From Sphingomonas faeni (GTDB taxonomy: Bacteria; Pseudomonadota; Alphaproteobacteria; Sphingomonadales; Sphingomonadaceae): a DNA stretch of 64,000 bases. The notes under the pieces are model-generated. The model searched no databases, was not told where the DNA came from, and worked only from the letters and a program-made list of their open reading frames with translations. Position numbers and translations under genes: made by a program. Shown here piece after piece: positions 46,704 to 54,692 of this stretch. Positions within the stretch are counted from its first letter, which is position 1, and each line of letters starts with the position of its first letter. The stretch is from NCBI RefSeq assembly GCF_023195535.1, contig NZ_JALPNF010000007.1:121232-185231 (forward strand). The letters are read 5' to 3'.

Positions 46704-47105
46704 ATGCTGCATTTGTACGATCGCACCTCCGCGGCACACGCGTTGACGCTCGGCCTCGACCGCCAACTTCACCGTCTGCTGACCAAACGCATCGCCGCGC
46801 TGGGGACGCCCTACGGCGACGTGACGGACCACACTGAGTTTCTCGTCGTGGAACCGTTCGACACCGAAGCCGACATCGTTCGGCACATTGGCTTTTCACC
46901 ACTCGTCGAGCCATTCGACGGCTTCCGCTTCGGCGAACCCGACTTTCATCCAGGGGGCTGGGACTGGCTGGCGGAGCACGGCGGTTGGTACGAGATGGTC
47001 GTAACCTTCGGCTCCACCTTTGCCTACATACTGCTGATCCAAGATAAGGACGGAGTCATCCCCGAATTACGCCGTCTATGCCGGCGTTATGTCGCAGAAC
47101 GATAG
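46704..47105 (+). CDS. Small protein B of a paralogous pair
   Basis: A 133-residue acidic protein with the same order of blocks as protein A: DRQLHRLLTKRIAALG, FLVVEPFDTEADIVRHIGF, DGFRFGEPDFHPGGWDWLAEHGGWYEMVVTFGSTFAYILLIQDKD and LRRLCRRYVA. Overall identity to A looks low but the pattern is co-linear over the full length. Between the two genes a GC-rich hairpin (GCAGCCCCTGCGGGGGC) may act as an intercistronic terminator or stabiliser. AAAGGAAT precedes the ATG. Function unknown. Confidence 0.7.
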   Translation: MLHLYDRTSAAHALTLGLDRQLHRLLTKRIAALGTPYGDVTDHTEFLVVEPFDTEADIVRHIGFSPLVEPFDGFRFGEPDFHPGGWDWLAEHGGWYEMVVTFGSTFAYILLIQDKDGVIPELRRLCRRYVAER

Positions 47106-47221
47106 GTGGGGCGGCGGTAAAGAAACTTGGTGCAACGGCGTTGACAAGCGAGTTTATAGCGCCCAGCTAACCCACGTTCGACCGATCATTCAGTCGAATC
47201 TTTAAGGCATCCCCAAGTCGT

Positions 47222-47267
47222 CGGTCAATGACCGGTGCGCTCTAACTAACGTTCGGTCAATGACCGG
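47222..47267. promoter_or_regulatory. Two palindromic operator-like sites
   Basis: CGGTCAATGACCGG occurs at 47222-47235 and again at 47254-47267, 32 bases (about three helical turns) apart. Each holds the palindrome CGGTCA-A-TGACCG. They lie 21-66 bases upstream of the 101-aa gene that leads to the VapE-like gene, and look like binding sites for a dimeric repressor of the island. Confidence 0.6.
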
Positions 47268-47287
47268 CAGAGCCAGGATGTTACCTT

Positions 47288-47593
47288 ATGACTAAATTTA
47301 CTCAACGTATTCGTCTCTCTTCGCAAGGCGTTCGGGACGCGCTTCGCTGTGAACCTGAGATACAGCTCGACCTTCGGCACGCGGGCCTCGCAATCACCCT
47401 TGCGGTGATGTTTTCCCTTTTGGACGACGGCGTGGACGATCCTGATGAAATGTACGGGTATTTGGAGGCGCGAGGCTCGAAGTTCGACTTAGAAACCATC
47501 GAGACCTTGCTCGAAGACTACGACGGCAGAGACGCCCAGTACCATCTTTGGACACGGCTCTGCGACGACATCTACGTTCCGTTGATCGCTTAA
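47288..47593 (+). CDS. Hypothetical protein upstream of the VapE-like gene
   Basis: A 101-residue protein. RIRLSSQGVRDALRCEPEIQLDLRHAGLAITLAVMFSLLDDGVDDPDEMYGYLEARG begins with a motif that could bind RNA or DNA but no family was recognised. The C-terminal half is acidic. It starts 21 bases after the second palindromic site and has AGCCAGGAT upstream. The VapE-like gene follows after 129 bases in the same direction; small genes of this kind often precede the helicase of satellite-type elements. Confidence 0.6.
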   Translation: MTKFTQRIRLSSQGVRDALRCEPEIQLDLRHAGLAITLAVMFSLLDDGVDDPDEMYGYLEARGSKFDLETIETLLEDYDGRDAQYHLWTRLCDDIYVPLIA

Positions 47594-47722
47594 TCACTCG
47601 CATATAGCGCCGTCGACCTTTCACGGGTCGGCGGTCGCTGGCCGACCATGCCTTCTGCGCGTGCAGCGCACGATCGCCGCGTGCGATCCGCTCTTTGAAG
47701 CAGCAACCCATAGGAAGCAGCA

Positions 47723-49027
47723 GTGAAATCGATATCTACCCTCAAGGTGAACAGGTCACCGGGGGCGCAATCGACGCGTCCCATTGACCTGGACATAGCG
47801 TCGTTCCCGGATCAACCGGCGCGGCGCTCAGACGGTCCGCCCAGCACCATCGCCAACGTTCGGCACATGCTGGACGCCAACGGCGTGACCGTCCGTTACA
47901 ACATCATACGCAAGCGCACTGAGATAGCAGTGCCGTGGGTCTTCGGCACGACCGAGAACAACGACGCCGTGTCGATGACCCATGTTCTCAGCCTGGCCAG
48001 CCAGTACGGCATGCCCACGGGACTCGTTCCGCCCATCGTCGAGGCAATCGGGGACGAGAACTCCTTCAACCCCGCTGCTGACTGGATCAACAGTCGACCG
48101 TGGGACGGGGAAGACCGTCTCCCAGCCTTTTACAACACGATCACGCCGCGGGCGGAGTATCCGGTCGAACTTCGCGACCTGCTCATGCGCAAGTGGATAC
48201 TAAGCGTCACGGCGGCGGCGACGATGCCGGACGGGTTCCGGTGCAGAGGGGTGCTGACCTTGCAGGGGTCTCAAGGCATCGGCAAGACGAGCTGGGGCAT
48301 GAAGCTCATCGACGACGAGCGGCTCGGCAAACAGCTGATCAAAGTCGATCACCATCTCGACGCGGGCAACAAAGACAGCCAACTCGGGGCGATCGACCAT
48401 CTGATCGTCGAAGTCGGCGAGCTGGAGAGCTCGCTGAAACGCGACATTTCGCGGCTCAAGGGGTTCTTGACCAACGGGACCGACAAGATCCGTCGCCCGT
48501 ACGGAAAGGCCGCGGTCGAGACGCAGCGACGGACGGTGTTCTACGCGACCGTCAATGCGGCGGACTTTCTGATCGACCCAACCGGCAACGCCCGCTTTTG
48601 GACCATTGCCTGCGAACATATCGACCACGCGCACGACATCCCGATGCAGCAGGTCTACGCCCAGTGCGCAGTTCTGCTCAAGGATGGTGAGAAGTGGTGG
48701 CTGACCGGCGAGGAAGAGGTGCTGCTCGAACGGCAGAATAGCCTGCATCGTAGCTTTAGTCTGATACGCGACCGCCTTGTCACGATCATCGATCCAGAGG
48801 CGACCGGCACCAAGCCTATGACCGCCAGCGAGGTGCTCGAGGCCGCCGGCATTGATCACCCGACCAATCCGCAGGCCAAGGAGTGTGCGTCGTTCCTGCG
48901 CGAGTGGTTCGGGGAACCGAAACGTATCCAGGGGCGGGACAGATGGCGCGTACCCTTACGTCCTGATTCCTCAGGGGACGCGCCGAACGAACACAATCCA
49001 AGACCATTAAAAGACAAGTTTGATTAA
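47723..49027 (+). CDS. VapE-like P-loop protein (virulence-associated E family)
   Basis: A 434-residue protein of the VapE/P4-type helicase-related family. Walker A GSQGIGKTSW at about residues 182-191, then DNA-related motifs: IDHLIVEVGELESSLKRDISRLKGFLTNGTDKIRRPYGK and RRTVFYATVNAADFLIDPTGNARFWTIACE, which is characteristic of VapE. The N-terminal 120 residues (WINSRPWDGEDRL) also match. It lacks the primase domain of full P4 alpha proteins. VapE proteins occur in genomic islands and satellites and are thought to help element replication. Between the 101-aa gene and the integrase. Confidence 0.9.
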   Translation: MKSISTLKVNRSPGAQSTRPIDLDIASFPDQPARRSDGPPSTIANVRHMLDANGVTVRYNIIRKRTEIAVPWVFGTTENNDAVSMTHVLSLASQYGMPTGLVPPIVEAIGDENSFNPAADWINSRPWDGEDRLPAFYNTITPRAEYPVELRDLLMRKWILSVTAAATMPDGFRCRGVLTLQGSQGIGKTSWGMKLIDDERLGKQLIKVDHHLDAGNKDSQLGAIDHLIVEVGELESSLKRDISRLKGFLTNGTDKIRRPYGKAAVETQRRTVFYATVNAADFLIDPTGNARFWTIACEHIDHAHDIPMQQVYAQCAVLLKDGEKWWLTGEEEVLLERQNSLHRSFSLIRDRLVTIIDPEATGTKPMTASEVLEAAGIDHPTNPQAKECASFLREWFGEPKRIQGRDRWRVPLRPDSSGDAPNEHNPRPLKDKFD

Positions 49028-49316
49028 ACTTATACCCTGAAAACAAGGGGTAGCAGTGGGGGGAGGGGTAGGAGACCGGTAAACCCGATGACCGACCCGG
49101 CGCCGACGATGTGGCCGACAGAAGTTCGCGTCGCTGCCGCCCCCCCCCCCACCTGCGCCTCCGTCGTCCTTCGCACGGGCGAACGACAACGAATTCCAGC
49201 AAAACTCTCGGCCATCCCGGCCACTCCCCCCCTCTCAGCAGACGCGAACCACCGCCCGGCTACGTGCCCGCGCGGGAAGGGTTTGCGCATGCCGCACACA
49301 CACCAAGGAACACTTT

Positions 49317-49631
49317 ATGCTCAATCTATCCGGCAAGGCTTCGGCCGCGCATATTCGGATCAAACCTAAACCCCAGCCCAAGAACCTGCTCGAGCGGCTG
49401 CGGCAACTCGTCGCAGACTGCGGTCCAAACAAGAACGATCAAGCCATTGTCGCGATCACGGTCTGCATCGGTGAACGCATCGACACGACTAAGGCTATCT
49501 GCGAGGTCTTGGCCCGCCTTGGCTTCGACACGCGTCACGTCGCCATGATGCTGATTAAGAACTCCGCCGCGAGTCCCGGTCCTGCTCGCTGGCGGAAAGA
49601 CGGCGACGGTCACCACCATCTGCTGCCCTGA
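49317..49631 (+). CDS. Hypothetical island protein
   Basis: A 104-residue basic protein. NLLERLRQLVADCGPNKNDQAIVAITVCIGERIDTTKAICEVLARLGFDTRHVAMMLIKNSA suggests a small helical DNA-binding-type protein, but no family was recognised. CAAGGAACA precedes the ATG. The C-terminus (GDGHHHLLP) is His-rich. Between the VapE-like and integrase genes; genes of this size are usual accessory genes there. Confidence 0.6.
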   Translation: MLNLSGKASAAHIRIKPKPQPKNLLERLRQLVADCGPNKNDQAIVAITVCIGERIDTTKAICEVLARLGFDTRHVAMMLIKNSAASPGPARWRKDGDGHHHLLP

Positions 49632-49786
49632 CGCACCGCCGCACGGTCCTGTCTCTCGGCGGTTCCGTGCGACTGTTTCCTCGAACGCCACGGCGCCGAT
49701 CCGCGCACCCGTGGCCACCAACATGCGCCGATCCCGGACGCCCCCCAGCGGCTCCGCATTATCGCTCTTTCAAAAGGAATATCAGC

Positions 49787-50944
49787 ATGCCCAAAGCCCA
49801 TTTAACTCACGCGTTCGCGCTGAACGCACAGTGCGAAGCGGGTCGCTCGCGCTCCGACTGGTACGATGAATCAGTTACCGGTTTCGTCCTAGAATGCCGA
49901 TCGACCGGTGGTAAAACGTACTACCTCCGATACCCCGATGCCGCTGGCAGGCAGAAGCAGCATAAGATTGGCCGGTACGAAGACATCAGCTTCGCCACCG
50001 CCAAGAAAGCCGCCCAGCGTCTCCGTTCGGAGGTCGTAATGGGTGTAAACCCCGCAGCGAAGAAGGCCGAGGCCAAAGCTATCCCTCTGTACGCGGAACT
50101 TGCCGCGATGCACTTGGCCGACGCCGAACTTCACCAGCGCAGTTTCAGTACCACCCGAGGCTACATGAAGCACATCCTCAAACGGTGGGGTCGCACCCGT
50201 GTCAGCGACATTGACGCTCGTGCGGTGGCACAGTGGTTGGCGACGAAGCGGGATGAAGGTTTAGCCCCCGCGACGGTCATCAAGATCAAGGCGATCTTCG
50301 GGAGATCGTACGAGCTTGGCATGCGCTGGGGTATCGCGGGATGCGATCGGAACCCCGTCCGTGGAATACAGAGCAAGCCGCTGAACAACGCCCGAGAACG
50401 GTTCCTCTCGACCGAGGAGGCCGGGCGCCTGATCACCGCCGCGGATCGGTCGCGCAATCCGCTGCTCTCGCCCGTGGTCGGGTTGCTGCTGCTGACCGGC
50501 ATGCGCGTATCCGAGCTGCTGGCCATGCGATGGGAGCATGTCGATCTGATCGGCCGCAGCATGTACGTGCCGACCTCGAAGACGGGGCGGTCCAGGTACG
50601 TACCGCTTGCGCAGGCGGCGGTGACGATCATCGAGCAGATGCAGAGGATCGAGGGGGCGGTGTTCCTCTTCCCCAGCCCGAAGGTGCCCGCGAAGCACCT
50701 GACGACGATAAAGCACGGGTGGCAGACGGCTAGAGACGCCGCTGGACTGCCGGGGCTCCGGATCCACGACCTGCGCCACTCCGCGGCGTCCTTCATGGTC
50801 AACTCAGGCGTCGACCTCTTCGCCGTCGGTAAGGTGTTGGGACACGCCAACGTCGCCAGCACGGCGCGATACAGTCATCTCGCGAACGACACGTTGCTGG
50901 CCGCAGTCGAGGCGGGCGCAGCCAAGCAAGCTCAGCCTGCCTGA
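49787..50944 (+). CDS. Tyrosine-type site-specific integrase
   Basis: A 385-residue recombinase. The N-terminal arm-binding DUF4102-like domain (DESVTGFVLECRSTGGKTYYLRYPDAAGRQKQHKIGRYEDISFATAKKAAQRLR) is followed by a core-binding domain (about 100-190) and a catalytic domain with Arg240 (TGMRVSELL), Lys265, His327 and Arg330 (HDLRHS), His353 (LGHAN) and nucleophile Tyr362 (RYSHL). All catalytic residues are present. AAAAGGAAT precedes the ATG. It lies in the middle of the island, about 10.5 kb from attL and 10.2 kb from attR, an unusual place for the integrase of a tRNA island. Confidence 0.95.
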   Translation: MPKAHLTHAFALNAQCEAGRSRSDWYDESVTGFVLECRSTGGKTYYLRYPDAAGRQKQHKIGRYEDISFATAKKAAQRLRSEVVMGVNPAAKKAEAKAIPLYAELAAMHLADAELHQRSFSTTRGYMKHILKRWGRTRVSDIDARAVAQWLATKRDEGLAPATVIKIKAIFGRSYELGMRWGIAGCDRNPVRGIQSKPLNNARERFLSTEEAGRLITAADRSRNPLLSPVVGLLLLTGMRVSELLAMRWEHVDLIGRSMYVPTSKTGRSRYVPLAQAAVTIIEQMQRIEGAVFLFPSPKVPAKHLTTIKHGWQTARDAAGLPGLRIHDLRHSAASFMVNSGVDLFAVGKVLGHANVASTARYSHLANDTLLAAVEAGAAKQAQPA

Positions 50945-50951
50945 TCCCTGT

Positions 50952-50991
50952 CCTCACCCGCTCGCTGACTTCGGTCGGTGGGCGGGTGAGG
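50952..50991 (+). terminator. Integrase terminator
   Basis: CCTCACCCGC and GCGGGTGAGG form a long stem with a loop containing CTTCGG; a T-rich run (ATTTTTTTTT) follows at 51009. Ends the integrase transcript. Confidence 0.75.
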
Positions 50992-51049
50992 AGGACTCCC
51001 CATCGGCTATTTTTTTTTGCCGTCGCGTGACGGCCACAGGAGACAAGAT

Positions 51050-51487
51050 ATGAATCATTATCACCCCGAAACCGAGCCGTTGATCGCCGGCAAGTCCCTG
51101 GCGACTTGGGACAAAAAGTGGGTCGATCTACCCGGCGGTTTCGCCGCGTCCCATCGGTCGCTGAGAGGCATGGCGGGGCTATTTCGCGCCGTGGAGAACG
51201 GGGAGACGGTCGTCATCGGCAAAGGGGCGGGTCGCCTAGAAAATCGTTTGTATGGGCGCCTCGGTGACCTTCGGCGCGAGGGCGACAGCGGACGTAGGTA
51301 TGAGTCGGGTCGGTTCATTCACGCAAACATGGATAGGCTGAAGCTCGAGGTACTTGTGACCGGCGACGACCGGGAGGCGTGCGCCACAGCATTAGAGCTA
51401 CTGCGTCCCATGCTGATCCTGCATCGACCGCGCGAGAACGCTCCGGTCGCGATCGTGGATCGGATCATTCGGTCGGCGTATCAATAG
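51050..51487 (+). CDS. Hypothetical protein, possible degenerate GIY-YIG-like fold
   Basis: A 145-residue protein. GLFRAVENGETVVIGKGAGRLENRLYGRLGDLRREGDSGRRYESGRFIHANMDRLKLEVLVTG has the beat of a GIY-YIG-type nuclease fold (a Gly-rich strand, an Arg helix, and a Glu-less C-terminal part), but the key motifs are not all there, so this is a weak guess. AGGAG lies six bases before the ATG. Starts just after the integrase terminator. Confidence 0.55.
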   Translation: MNHYHPETEPLIAGKSLATWDKKWVDLPGGFAASHRSLRGMAGLFRAVENGETVVIGKGAGRLENRLYGRLGDLRREGDSGRRYESGRFIHANMDRLKLEVLVTGDDREACATALELLRPMLILHRPRENAPVAIVDRIIRSAYQ

Positions 51488-51600
51488 CGCACCTTAATGA
51501 CCGGCGCTCACCTGCCTCGCTTGCGCCGCGTTACAGCTCCGATCGCACGAACGTTCCCCGCTCCGCTTGCTCGCGTCGGCGTGGTGGGGAGCGTGCTGCA

Positions 51601-51837
51601 TCACGCGGACAACCAGTCGGACTCTGCATCGTCCACCGCGGCGAACATGTCGCCCTCCGCCTGCATGGCGCTGAGATGCTTACGTACGGCTTCAGCGTCT
51701 CCGTTACGAGGAAACCGGCGGTCGGCGACGGCTCCCATCGCAAGCTGACCGACGAGGTCGCCCCGATCTTTCTGTGTGATCAGCCACTGCCCGAACGCCG
51801 GTTTCGGTTCCTGCTGGTCGTCATCGTGATCAATCAT
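51601..51837 (-). CDS. YozE-like SAM-like domain protein
   Basis: A 78-residue protein. FGQWLITQKDRGDLVGQLAMGAVADRRFPRNGDAEAVRKHLSAMQAEGDMFAAVDDAESDWLSA fits the YozE_SAM_like family pattern (F..WL..Q..R.D.VG.LA.....D..FP...). Function unknown. It is divergent from the umuDC transcript, and the LexA box at 51884-51898 lies 47 bases upstream of its start, so it may be in the SOS regulon too. Confidence 0.75.
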   Translation of the reverse strand: MIDHDDDQQEPKPAFGQWLITQKDRGDLVGQLAMGAVADRRFPRNGDAEAVRKHLSAMQAEGDMFAAVDDAESDWLSA

Positions 51838-51883
51838 TCTCGCGTTCCTCGAATCGTTGGCCCGCCAATCGCACTAGATTGAT

Positions 51884-51898
51884 GTTCTTGCAATGTTC
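51884..51898. promoter_or_regulatory. LexA (SOS) box of the umuDC operon
   Basis: GTTCTTGCAATGTTC, exact GTTC-N7-GTTC, differing in a single base from the imuA box. It lies 75 bases before the 67-aa gene that leads to umuDC and 47 bases before the divergent YozE-like gene. Confidence 0.92.
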
Positions 51899-51972
51899 TT
51901 GCGAATCAACCCGGTTCGCGCCTAGCTATGAGCATGCCGTTCGCGGCGACTCGACACTGATGGAGCAACGAA

Positions 51973-52176
51973 ATGCAGCACGATCTGTGGCTGAGAGCGG
52001 CTGCGCGCGCCATTTACGACAACGTCTACCCACCTGTGGATCCAGCGCCGTTCAGCTTCGACGAAGCCGAGCGGTTCGGGACCGTTGAGTACCGGCAGGC
52101 CGTCGGCGCGGCACAGGATGCCCGGTCGGTTCTGGCCGCTCAACATGAGCAATTCCTCTTCGCCGCGATCCTCTAG
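51973..52176 (+). CDS. 67-aa leader gene of the umuDC operon
   Basis: A small protein (MQHDLWLRAAARAIYDNVYP...) encoded between the LexA box and umuD; its stop is four bases before the umuD ATG, so they are co-transcribed and probably coupled. No signal peptide, no known family. It could be an SOS-induced effector or just a structural leader. GGAGCAACGAA lies just before the ATG. Confidence 0.6.
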   Translation: MQHDLWLRAAARAIYDNVYPPVDPAPFSFDEAERFGTVEYRQAVGAAQDARSVLAAQHEQFLFAAIL

Positions 52177-52179
52177 GTC

Positions 52180-52656
52180 ATGTTTTCAAGGAACTCAGAC
52201 CAACCAGTCGTCGTCCCGCTGCAGCGTCGTGACGTTGCCCTGAGGCTTCACGACGTCCCGTTCGCGCTGGTGCCGTGCGAGGTGCCGTTCTTCCTCGTCC
52301 ACACGCAAGCCGGGTTTCCGTCGCCCGCGCAGGACGACATGCAGGAACCGATCGACTTGGGCGCATGGCTCGTCGAGCATCCAGCCGCAAGCTACATTAT
52401 GCGCGTGGACGGTCGATCGATGTCCGGTGCCGGGATCAACGACGGCGATCTAATCGTCGTGAATCGAGCCAAGAAGCCGAAGACCGGCGCGATCGTCGTG
52501 GCGTTAGTGCACGGCGACCGGACTCTAAAGCGTCTTCGCTACGTCGACGGCCGTCATTGGCTTGTCCCCGAGGCCGAGGGGTTCGCGGACATCCTGGTCG
52601 ACGAGCACGTCGAGATTTGGGGTACGGTCGTCGGCGTCGCCCGCAAGATGGTATGA
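52180..52656 (+). CDS. umuD: UmuD-like S24 self-cleaving protein
   Basis: A 158-residue LexA/UmuD-fold protein. The cleavage site is Ala44-Gly45 ([11 protein letters not shown]), the nucleophile Ser80 in [11 protein letters not shown] and the general base Lys117 in DRTLKRL. GFPSPA and [23 protein letters not shown] match UmuD closely. There is no helix-turn-helix, so it is not a repressor. RecA-assisted cleavage would give UmuD', partner of UmuC in Pol V. The N-terminal arm is about 20 residues longer than in E. coli UmuD. umuC follows with an ATGA overlap. Confidence 0.93.
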   Translation: MFSRNSDQPVVVPLQRRDVALRLHDVPFALVPCEVPFFLVHTQAGFPSPAQDDMQEPIDLGAWLVEHPAASYIMRVDGRSMSGAGINDGDLIVVNRAKKPKTGAIVVALVHGDRTLKRLRYVDGRHWLVPEAEGFADILVDEHVEIWGTVVGVARKMV

Positions 52657-53924
52657 GCACGCCCATCGCGCTCATCGATTGCAACAACTACTACGTTTCC
52701 TGCGAGCGCGCTTTCGACGCCAGCTTGATCGGCGTGCCGGTCATCGTGCTGTCGAACAACGACGGGTGTGCGATTGCTCGGTCTGCGGAGGCCAAGGCGC
52801 TCGGCATAAAGATGGGCGATCCGATCCACCACTTGCGCGACAAGGTGCGACAGCATGACATTCAGGTTCGCTCTTCCAACTACGCGCTGTACGGGGACAT
52901 GCAGCGCCGCGTGCTCGCCGCCTGCGAGTCCTTCGCCCGCGACTTCGAGATTTACTCGATCGATGAGACGTTCCTGGATTTAGCCGGGTTTGAGGGCCGT
53001 GACCTTGTCGCGCACGCGAACGCAATGCGTGCTCAGGTCCAGCAGTGGACGACGATCCCCACCTGCGTCGGCATTGCGGAGACAAAGACGCTGGCGAAGC
53101 TGGCGAACGCGGCGGCCAAGAAGAACCCGCGGTTCGGCGGCGTGGCGGATCTGCGTGACGACGACGTGCGACGGGAGGTGATGCACGCCTTCGCCGTTGG
53201 CGACGTGTGGGGCGTCGGCAATGCGACTGCACGCAAGCTCACTGATCTTGGCATCGACACCGCCGGTGCCCTGCGAGACATGCCGATGAAACAAGCGCGC
53301 GCCGTCGGAACGGTCGTCCTTGAGCGATTAGTCGCGGAGTTGCGGGGTGTTCCGTCAAATGCGGTCGAGGCGGTCGAGCCGCGGCGGAAGGGCATGGCCG
53401 TGACGCGGTCGTTCGGAACGCCGATCTGCGACTTCGAACGGATGATGGGCGCACTGTCGCAATACGCGCTGCGGGCTGGCGAGAAGCTGCGATCGCACGG
53501 GCTGGTCGCGGCCCGGCTGACCGCGTTCTTCCACACGAACAAGCACAAACCCGATCGGCCCCAGTACGGCGGGTCGCGGATGGTGACGCTGCATCCGATG
53601 ACGAACGACAGCCTCGAACTGATCGCGGCGGCCAGGCGCGGCGCCGAGAAGGCGTGGCGTGACGGCTACGCCTACACGAAGGCGGGCATTATACTGGACG
53701 ATCTGCTTCCCGAGGACGAGAGGCCTCGGACGCTGTTCGAAGATGACACGGCCAAGCGCGACCGGCTTATGGGCGCACTCGATGCGATCAACGGGAAGTT
53801 CGGCACATGGACGGCGGTGACGGCATCGCAAGGCTTCAAGCGCGAGTGGAAAATGCGGTCGGAGATGCGGTCGCCAGCATGGACGACAGACATTGCTGAA
53901 GTGCCAACTGTCTCTGCGAGGTAG
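52653..53924 (+). CDS. umuC: Y-family DNA polymerase UmuC (Pol V catalytic subunit)
   Basis: A 423-residue translesion polymerase. Metal-binding motifs: [16 protein letters not shown] (first Asp) and [12 protein letters not shown] (Asp-Glu). The thumb/HhH region [20 protein letters not shown], the little finger and a C-terminal DUF4113 segment ending [16 protein letters not shown] are also present. All catalytic acids are kept, unlike ImuB. The ATG at 52653 overlaps the umuD stop. This second mutagenesis system, on the island, complements the chromosomal ImuA-ImuB-DnaE2. Confidence 0.95.
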   Translation: MSTPIALIDCNNYYVSCERAFDASLIGVPVIVLSNNDGCAIARSAEAKALGIKMGDPIHHLRDKVRQHDIQVRSSNYALYGDMQRRVLAACESFARDFEIYSIDETFLDLAGFEGRDLVAHANAMRAQVQQWTTIPTCVGIAETKTLAKLANAAAKKNPRFGGVADLRDDDVRREVMHAFAVGDVWGVGNATARKLTDLGIDTAGALRDMPMKQARAVGTVVLERLVAELRGVPSNAVEAVEPRRKGMAVTRSFGTPICDFERMMGALSQYALRAGEKLRSHGLVAARLTAFFHTNKHKPDRPQYGGSRMVTLHPMTNDSLELIAAARRGAEKAWRDGYAYTKAGIILDDLLPEDERPRTLFEDDTAKRDRLMGALDAINGKFGTWTAVTASQGFKREWKMRSEMRSPAWTTDIAEVPTVSAR

Positions 53925-53978
53925 AGGATTGGAAGGAGACTACTCCGTGGCGTGCGCAGCATTGCGGCTTTCGAACGC

Positions 53979-54653
53979 TCAAGCCTTAGGGGAGACGGAC
54001 ACGAGCTTAAACATCGCTTCCCCAATATATGCCCGAAGTGCGCGCCGCGTCAGGCTAATCGTCTTGCCTTCAACGAGGCATGAGGCAATTGCCGGCTTCA
54101 ATTGCTCAGTGGCACCGGTATCTTGCAAGCTCCATGGACGTGAAATTAGCAGAGCGTGAGCCGCAAGCGGCGACGATCGAGCGACGCAATCGCCGAGGGC
54201 ACGTTCCGGGCGATAAGTGACCGGCAGCGCTGTAAGAGGACCATTGAACTCACCAGCTAAGTTAAGCGGAGGAAGGTCCTTAATCGAGGTCCGAACTGGC
54301 GCCTTTCTGAACTGGCGGCGATATAGTGCAGGATATAGAGCACCCCGCAGCACATTCGGTTGAATTATCATCATGGTGATAGGGTGAGCTGGGTTGGCAT
54401 CAGTAGCAAGGCACTTGGAATTTGAAGCCTTTGCCGCCAATTCGGCAGACTCTCTTGTATTGGGTACCGATTTTATAAATTCGAGAGCTACCGATCTAGT
54501 CTTTTCCCCTCCTACAATGCAATCTGCGTACCTCGCTACGAACACGTCGGCTTTATCTTGTGGCAGGTCCGCTCCAAATTGCGCGACAACGGCGGAAGCT
54601 GAGAGAACGCTCACGCATGCAATTGAAAAGCTAGCTACGCCAAACCGCTGCAT
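53979..54653 (-). CDS. Secreted protein of unknown function
   Basis: About 224 residues from the ATG at 54653 (a GTG four codons earlier also fits). A signal peptide (about 1-24, FSIACVSVLSASAVVA) precedes a mature part with three to four cysteines (YADCIVGG, SNSKCLATD, LGDCVARS, IASCLVEG), evenly spaced, suggesting two disulfide bonds. The two halves each carry an ADCIVGG-like motif (YADCIVGGEKTRSVAL and IASCLVEGKTISLTRRALRAYIGEAM), pointing to an internal duplication. Family unknown. Convergent to umuC, divergent from nothing; less GC-rich than the neighbours. Confidence 0.65.
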   Translation of the reverse strand: MQRFGVASFSIACVSVLSASAVVAQFGADLPQDKADVFVARYADCIVGGEKTRSVALEFIKSVPNTRESAELAAKASNSKCLATDANPAHPITMMIIQPNVLRGALYPALYRRQFRKAPVRTSIKDLPPLNLAGEFNGPLTALPVTYRPERALGDCVARSSPLAAHALLISRPWSLQDTGATEQLKPAIASCLVEGKTISLTRRALRAYIGEAMFKLVSVSPKA

Positions 54654-54692
54654 GACAATCCCCACAATCTATTATTTTAATCTATATTTGGT

